This document shows, piece by piece, positions 60,163 through 64,000 of a DNA stretch of 64,000 nt. The notes beneath the pieces are model-generated. The model was not told where the DNA came from. It saw nothing but the letters and a program-made list of their open reading frames with translations, and did no database searches. The DNA comes from Bacillota bacterium (lineage in GTDB: Bacteria > Bacillota > Clostridia > Christensenellales > Pumilibacteraceae), in assembly GCA_009777485.1 (NCBI GenBank), contig WRLT01000001.1, positions 372,001-436,000 of the forward strand, in the 5' to 3' direction. Position 1 is the first letter of the stretch. Each line of letters starts with the position of its first letter. Position numbers and translations under genes: made by a program.

Positions 60163-62247
60163 ATGAACGTGCCTGAAATATTTGGAAGCTTGGTTTTTAA
60201 CGATAAGACCATGCAAAAGGCTTTAAAGCCCGAAACGTATAAGGCGTTTAAGGCGGTGGCAGAAAACGGCGGAACGCTTAGCAAGGCGTGCGCCGATGAG
60301 ATTGCGTGTGCTATGAAAACGTGGGCGGTAGAACGCGGCGCAACGCACTATACGCATTGGTTTCAGCCCATGACGGGCATTACTGCCGAAAAGCACGACA
60401 GCTTTATCGCGCCCGACGAAAACGCGGCGGGCGGTGCCATTATGCAGTTTTCGGGCAAGCAGCTTATTCAAGGCGAACCCGATGCGTCTAGTTTTCCTAG
60501 CGGCGGTTTGCGCAGTACGTTTGAGGCGCGCGGCTACACCGCGTGGGATACCTCCGGCTGTGCCTTTATAAAAGACGGCACGTTGTGTATTCCTACCGCG
60601 TTTATATCGTACGGCGGACAGGTATTAGATAAAAAAACGCCGCTGCTGCGTTCGATGAGTGCATTAAAAAGCCGCGTACTGCGTTTTTTAACGCTTATCG
60701 GCAAGTCCGCAAAAAGCATAGGGATTACGGCGGGCGTAGAACAGGAATATTTTTTAATTGATAAAAAGCTTTTTGATAAGCGCAAGGATTTAATCAGCTG
60801 CGGCCGCACGCTGTTGGGCGCAAGGCCTGTAAAGGGTCAGGAATTAGAAGACCATTATTTCGGCACGATTAGGCCGCGCGTTTTGGCGTACATGCAAGAG
60901 TTAGACGCCGAATTATGGAAGTTAGGAATTTTAGCAAAGACGCGTCATAATGAGGCCGCGCCCGCACAGCATGAACTTGCGCCCATTCATACCGAAGTAA
61001 GCACTGCCGCCGACCATAATCAGCTGACTATGGAGTTTATGAAAAAGGTTGCCGACAGGCACGGTTTGGCGTGCTTATTGCACGAAAAGCCTTTTGCGGG
61101 CGTAAACGGCAGCGGCAAGCACAACAACTGGTCGCTTACCGCCGACGGCGAAAACTTATTAGAGCCAGGCAAAAATCCCGAAAACAATTTGCCGTTTTTG
61201 CTGCTGCTTGCTGCCGTGTTAAGGGCGGCGGACGAACATCAGGATTTATTGCGCCTGTGTACGGCTACGGCAGGCAACGACCACCGTTTAGGCAGCGGCG
61301 AGGCGCCGCCTGCGATTTTGTCGGTGTATTTGGGCAGTGAATTAACCGATATTTTAGAAAATATGTGCGCGGGAAAATGTTATCAGCGCAAAAAGGCCGA
61401 AAGGATTGTTTTGGGCAATGCTACGCCCGTTCCTGAATTTTTGCAAGATACCGCAGACCGCAACCGCACGTCTCCGCTGGCGTTTACGGGCAATAAGTTT
61501 GAGTTTAGAATGCTGGGCGCAAGCGTAAACGTAGCCGAACCTAACGTAATGTTAAACGCAGCCGTTGCGGACGCGTTAGAATATATTTGCGCGCGTTTAG
61601 AAAAAGAGGGCGCGGACGAAACTTCTGTTAAAAAGCTGATTGCCGAATTGTATACGCGGCATAAGCGCATTGTGTTTAACGGCAACAACTATTCGGCTGA
61701 TTGGATTGAGGAGGCTAATAGGCGCGGACTGTTAAATTTAGCCGCCACGCCCGACGCGCTGCCCTACGGCACAAACGAAAAAAACGCCGCGTTAATGGAA
61801 CGCTTGGGCGTATATTCGTTGCGTGAGTTAGAATCGCGCCGCGAAATTTTAACCGAAAACTACTGCAAGGTAATTTCGATTGAGGCGTTGACGCTGTTGT
61901 CCATGACGGTAAAAGAGGTTTTGCCCGCGTCGTTTTACTATCAAAATGAGTTGTGCACCGTTATAGAACAAAAAGCCGAATTAGACGTTTCGGCGGAGGC
62001 GGAAAAAGCCTTGCTTAAAAAGATAGCCGCGCTGTCGGATAAAGCGTATAAGCGCAAAATAGCCTTAGAAAAAGCCTTAGAAAAAGCAAAGTGCGAAAAA
62101 AGCTTGCACGCGGCGTCCAAAGCGTTTTACGGCGTAGCGTTTACGTATATGCACAATTTGCGCGAATGCTGCGACGCACTGGAAACGCTGGTCAGTAAAA
62201 AGCACTGGCCCTTCCCCACCTATTCCGAATTATTATTTTCGGTTTAG
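60163..62247 (+). CDS. glnN: Type III glutamine synthetase
   Basis: 694 residues, the size of GSIII (GlnN), which is longer than GSI. Makes glutamine from glutamate, ammonia and ATP. Seen: THYTHWFQPMTGITAEKHDSF, AGVEQEYFLIDKK, HNEAAPAQHELAPIHTE and FAGVNGSGKHNNWSL, all metal/ATP-binding segments of the class, plus NDHRLGSGEAPPAILSVYLG. Single gene with its own promoter. Confidence 0.95.
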   Translation: MNVPEIFGSLVFNDKTMQKALKPETYKAFKAVAENGGTLSKACADEIACAMKTWAVERGATHYTHWFQPMTGITAEKHDSFIAPDENAAGGAIMQFSGKQLIQGEPDASSFPSGGLRSTFEARGYTAWDTSGCAFIKDGTLCIPTAFISYGGQVLDKKTPLLRSMSALKSRVLRFLTLIGKSAKSIGITAGVEQEYFLIDKKLFDKRKDLISCGRTLLGARPVKGQELEDHYFGTIRPRVLAYMQELDAELWKLGILAKTRHNEAAPAQHELAPIHTEVSTAADHNQLTMEFMKKVADRHGLACLLHEKPFAGVNGSGKHNNWSLTADGENLLEPGKNPENNLPFLLLLAAVLRAADEHQDLLRLCTATAGNDHRLGSGEAPPAILSVYLGSELTDILENMCAGKCYQRKKAERIVLGNATPVPEFLQDTADRNRTSPLAFTGNKFEFRMLGASVNVAEPNVMLNAAVADALEYICARLEKEGADETSVKKLIAELYTRHKRIVFNGNNYSADWIEEANRRGLLNLAATPDALPYGTNEKNAALMERLGVYSLRELESRREILTENYCKVISIEALTLLSMTVKEVLPASFYYQNELCTVIEQKAELDVSAEAEKALLKKIAALSDKAYKRKIALEKALEKAKCEKSLHAASKAFYGVAFTYMHNLRECCDALETLVSKKHWPFPTYSELLFSV

Positions 62248-62270
62248 GGGTAATGTTTTTCCTCCGCTTG

Positions 62271-62660
62271 TTAAACAAAGTTTTTTAGTCTTTCGACTTC
62301 TTTTTTGTATTGCTCTTTGTCAAATCGAAACTCGTCGAGTGGGATTTCAGTTCCTGCGTATTCGTGGAACTCTTTCCATATTACCTCGTTATCCGTTTCC
62401 TCTATCTTGCAATATAACCCGCAGCACTCGTCTACTGTGCAAGCTCCAGTTAAAACTGCTGCCGCATCGTTTTCGACAAAGATGTCGCCATATGTCAAAT
62501 ACTCATATAGGCTTTCTGCGAACTGATAATTATATGAACGCTTTTGCGTGTTTTCAATTTTCTCTTGTAAGCACTCGCCGTTTATCAGTATTCTTGCACC
62601 CACCAATCCAAAAGCAACAGGATGCTTTATTATTGTTTTTTCAAAACTTATAATGTCCAT
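62271..62660 (-). CDS. Hypothetical protein
   Basis: 129 residues from ATG 62660 (GAGGAGGC upstream; the longer frame from 62717 has none). Alpha/beta, acidic, without signal peptide: SFEKTIIKHPVAFGLVGARI, AESLYEYLTYGDIFVEND, and a DECCGLYCKIEETDNEVIWK segment with three Cys. Family not recognised. Convergent with glnN. Confidence 0.6.
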   Translation of the reverse strand: MDIISFEKTIIKHPVAFGLVGARILINGECLQEKIENTQKRSYNYQFAESLYEYLTYGDIFVENDAAAVLTGACTVDECCGLYCKIEETDNEVIWKEFHEYAGTEIPLDEFRFDKEQYKKEVERLKNFV

Positions 62661-62728
62661 TGACTGCCTCCTCTCATTTCTTTTGGTCGTGGGTGGTCGT
62701 AGGGACGGATTTTCCATTTTCCATTAAC

Positions 62729-64000
62729 TTAAACCTTTACGGGGTATTTGCCCGAAAAGCATGCGTCGCAGTAGCCGAAATTATTGCGTAGGCCTATGTT
62801 TTTTATTTCGTCCGCGCTTAAAAAGCCTAAGCTGTCTGCGCCTAGCTGCGCGCACATTTTTTCTTGCGGATACTTAACGGCGAATAAATGCTTTTTATCG
62901 GGGATATCCGTACCAAAATGGCACGGCCACATAAACGGCGGCGAACCTATGCGGATATGCACCTCTTTTGCGCCGTTGCGTTTTAACAGGCGTATCAAAT
63001 TAGCCGTAGTAGTGCCGCGCACAATAGAGTCGTCTATCAAAACTACGCGCTTGCCCTCTAAATTAGGGCGCAATGCGTTAAGCTTTAAATTAACCGCTAA
63101 ATCGCGTTCTGCCTGCGTTTGGCGGATAAACGTGCGCCCCGTGTAGCGGTTGCGCACTAAGCCGTCGCCAAACGGAATACGGCTTTCTTCGGAAAATCCG
63201 TGCGCAAAGTTAAGCCCTGAGTCGGGCACGCCGATTACGATGTCCGCGTCAACTGGGTACGCGCGCGCTAAACTTTTGCCTATTTCTATGCGCGTATTGT
63301 ACACGCCCACGCCGTCTATAATAGAATCGGGGCGCGCAAAGTAGATGTATTCAAAAATGCACAGCGACGGTTTTTTGCCGCAAAAATCCTTGTGTGAGGT
63401 AAGCTTGTCTTGTTCGATTACTACAATTTCGCCAGGCTCTACGTCGCGTACAAATTCGGCATTCATAGCGTCTAGCCCCGCGCTTTCGGACGAAATGGCG
63501 TAGCCGCCGCCTTGCGTTTTTCCGATACATAAAGGCCTAAAACCCTTAGGGTCGCGCACTGCCAACAGCTTTCGGGGCGACATAATAACCATCGAATACG
63601 CGCCTTCGATTTGCGTCATAACCTTTTTAACCGCGTTTTCTACCGAATGCGAATGTATGCGCGCAACCGCCAAAAGGTGCATAATTACCTCTATTTCGCT
63701 AGTGGATTGAAACACCGCGCCCTTAGCTAAAAGCTCGTCCTTTAATGCGGAGGAATTTAAAATATTGCCGTTGTGCGCCAGCGTTAAGCTGCCCTTACAA
63801 TACCGCGTAACTATCGGCTGCGCGTTTTCGCGCGGTTCGTCTGCCTCTTTTGCGTAGCGCACATGCCCCACGCCGATGTTGCCCTTTAAGCTTGCCAGAT
63901 TTTCAACATTAAAAATCTCTCCCACCAAGCCTTTATCCTTTATTTGGCGGATTTCGGCGTTATTGTTTACGGCAATTCCCGCGCTTGCCTGCCCTCTGTG
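62729..64000 (-). CDS. purF: Amidophosphoribosyltransferase (5' end outside window)
   Basis: PurF makes 5-phosphoribosylamine from PRPP and glutamine, the first committed purine step. The frame is open to the right edge and reads HRGQASAGIAVNNN, the motif near the N-terminus, so only the start (with the nucleophile Cys) is missing. The glutaminase part has GHVRYAKEADEPRENAQP and LAHNGNI; the PRPP-binding VVLIDDSIVRGTTTANLI and FPxG-type GVPDSGL are in the C-terminal half. C-terminus GYCDACFSGKYPV. Confidence 0.95.
   Translation of the reverse strand, partial: HRGQASAGIAVNNNAEIRQIKDKGLVGEIFNVENLASLKGNIGVGHVRYAKEADEPRENAQPIVTRYCKGSLTLAHNGNILNSSALKDELLAKGAVFQSTSEIEVIMHLLAVARIHSHSVENAVKKVMTQIEGAYSMVIMSPRKLLAVRDPKGFRPLCIGKTQGGGYAISSESAGLDAMNAEFVRDVEPGEIVVIEQDKLTSHKDFCGKKPSLCIFEYIYFARPDSIIDGVGVYNTRIEIGKSLARAYPVDADIVIGVPDSGLNFAHGFSEESRIPFGDGLVRNRYTGRTFIRQTQAERDLAVNLKLNALRPNLEGKRVVLIDDSIVRGTTTANLIRLLKRNGAKEVHIRIGSPPFMWPCHFGTDIPDKKHLFAVKYPQEKMCAQLGADSLGFLSADEIKNIGLRNNFGYCDACFSGKYPVKV

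Overview
The window looks like chromosome of an uncultured, spore-forming Clostridia-type Firmicute. The evidence is spoIIE, spoIIR, a SipL-type SPOCS/LysM protein, veg, a YpeB-like protein, type III glutamine synthetase, glgC/glgD paired glycogen synthesis and SigA-type promoters. Core genes are moderately GC-rich. The accessory genes (1-2.0 kb, 4.4-5.3 kb, 9.2-9.7 kb, 13.3-25.0 kb, 57.2-60.0 kb) are clearly AT-richer. The taxon below class level cannot be told from this sequence.

Layout. 1-2 kb: the 3' part of an EcoRI-family adenine methyltransferase, coupled to a DUF262-HNH nuclease. 2-12.9 kb: spoIIE with a Spo0A-type promoter, an Nmad3-like protein, an FtsB/DivIC-like protein, a Lys/Ala/Ser-rich peptide with a SigG-type promoter, a lipoprotein behind a triplet-repeat promoter, a lipoprotein-like/radical-SAM pair, trxB, a YpeB-like gene, spoIIR and ispE. 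12.88-23.29 kb: an integrated element bounded by 33-bp direct repeats, inserted at the ispE promoter. It carries a tyrosine integrase, a circovirus-like (CRESS) Rep, an origin-like palindromic region and a tight six-gene operon (ParB-like, PD-(D/E)XK, SNF2 helicase, ParB-like, radical SAM, RhuM). 23.5-25 kb: a PD-(D/E)XK protein with a ScoMcrA-like head. 25.2-37.1 kb: sipL, veg, a zinc-ribbon protein, a DUF4914 protein, rsmA, a KilA-N protein, rpsI-rplM, two secreted proteins, an XRE module and tRNA-Asn. 37.3-44.6 kb: uppP, a His/Cys-rich protein and pstSCAB-phoP-phoR with Pho-box-like repeats. 44.6-57 kb: a BspA-like lipoprotein and the glycogen cluster glgB-C-D-A-P plus a GH13 enzyme. 57.2-64 kb: a P-loop NTPase/membrane protein pair, glnN, a hypothetical gene and the 3' part of purF.

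How the genes work together. GlgC/GlgD make ADP-glucose, GlgA and GlgB build the polymer, and GlgP and the GH13 enzyme degrade it. Both GlgA and GlgB carry long Lys/Ala-rich tails. The pst genes form a phosphate transporter, with PhoP/PhoR as its likely regulator; no phoU lies in the cluster. The sporulation genes are scattered as single loci.

Main candidates for something new: (1) the ParB/SNF2/nuclease/radical-SAM operon on the CRESS-Rep element, probably a DNA-modification or defence system; (2) a family of three nested hairpins at 5.7, 28.0 and 50.5 kb with fixed internal sequences and co-varying stems; (3) a promoter whose -35/-10 spacer is a GGC repeat, which suggests phase variation of a lipoprotein; (4) several genes whose start codon falls at the expected transcription start (leaderless mRNAs). 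All functional statements come from reading the sequence and remembered family features; no database search was run.
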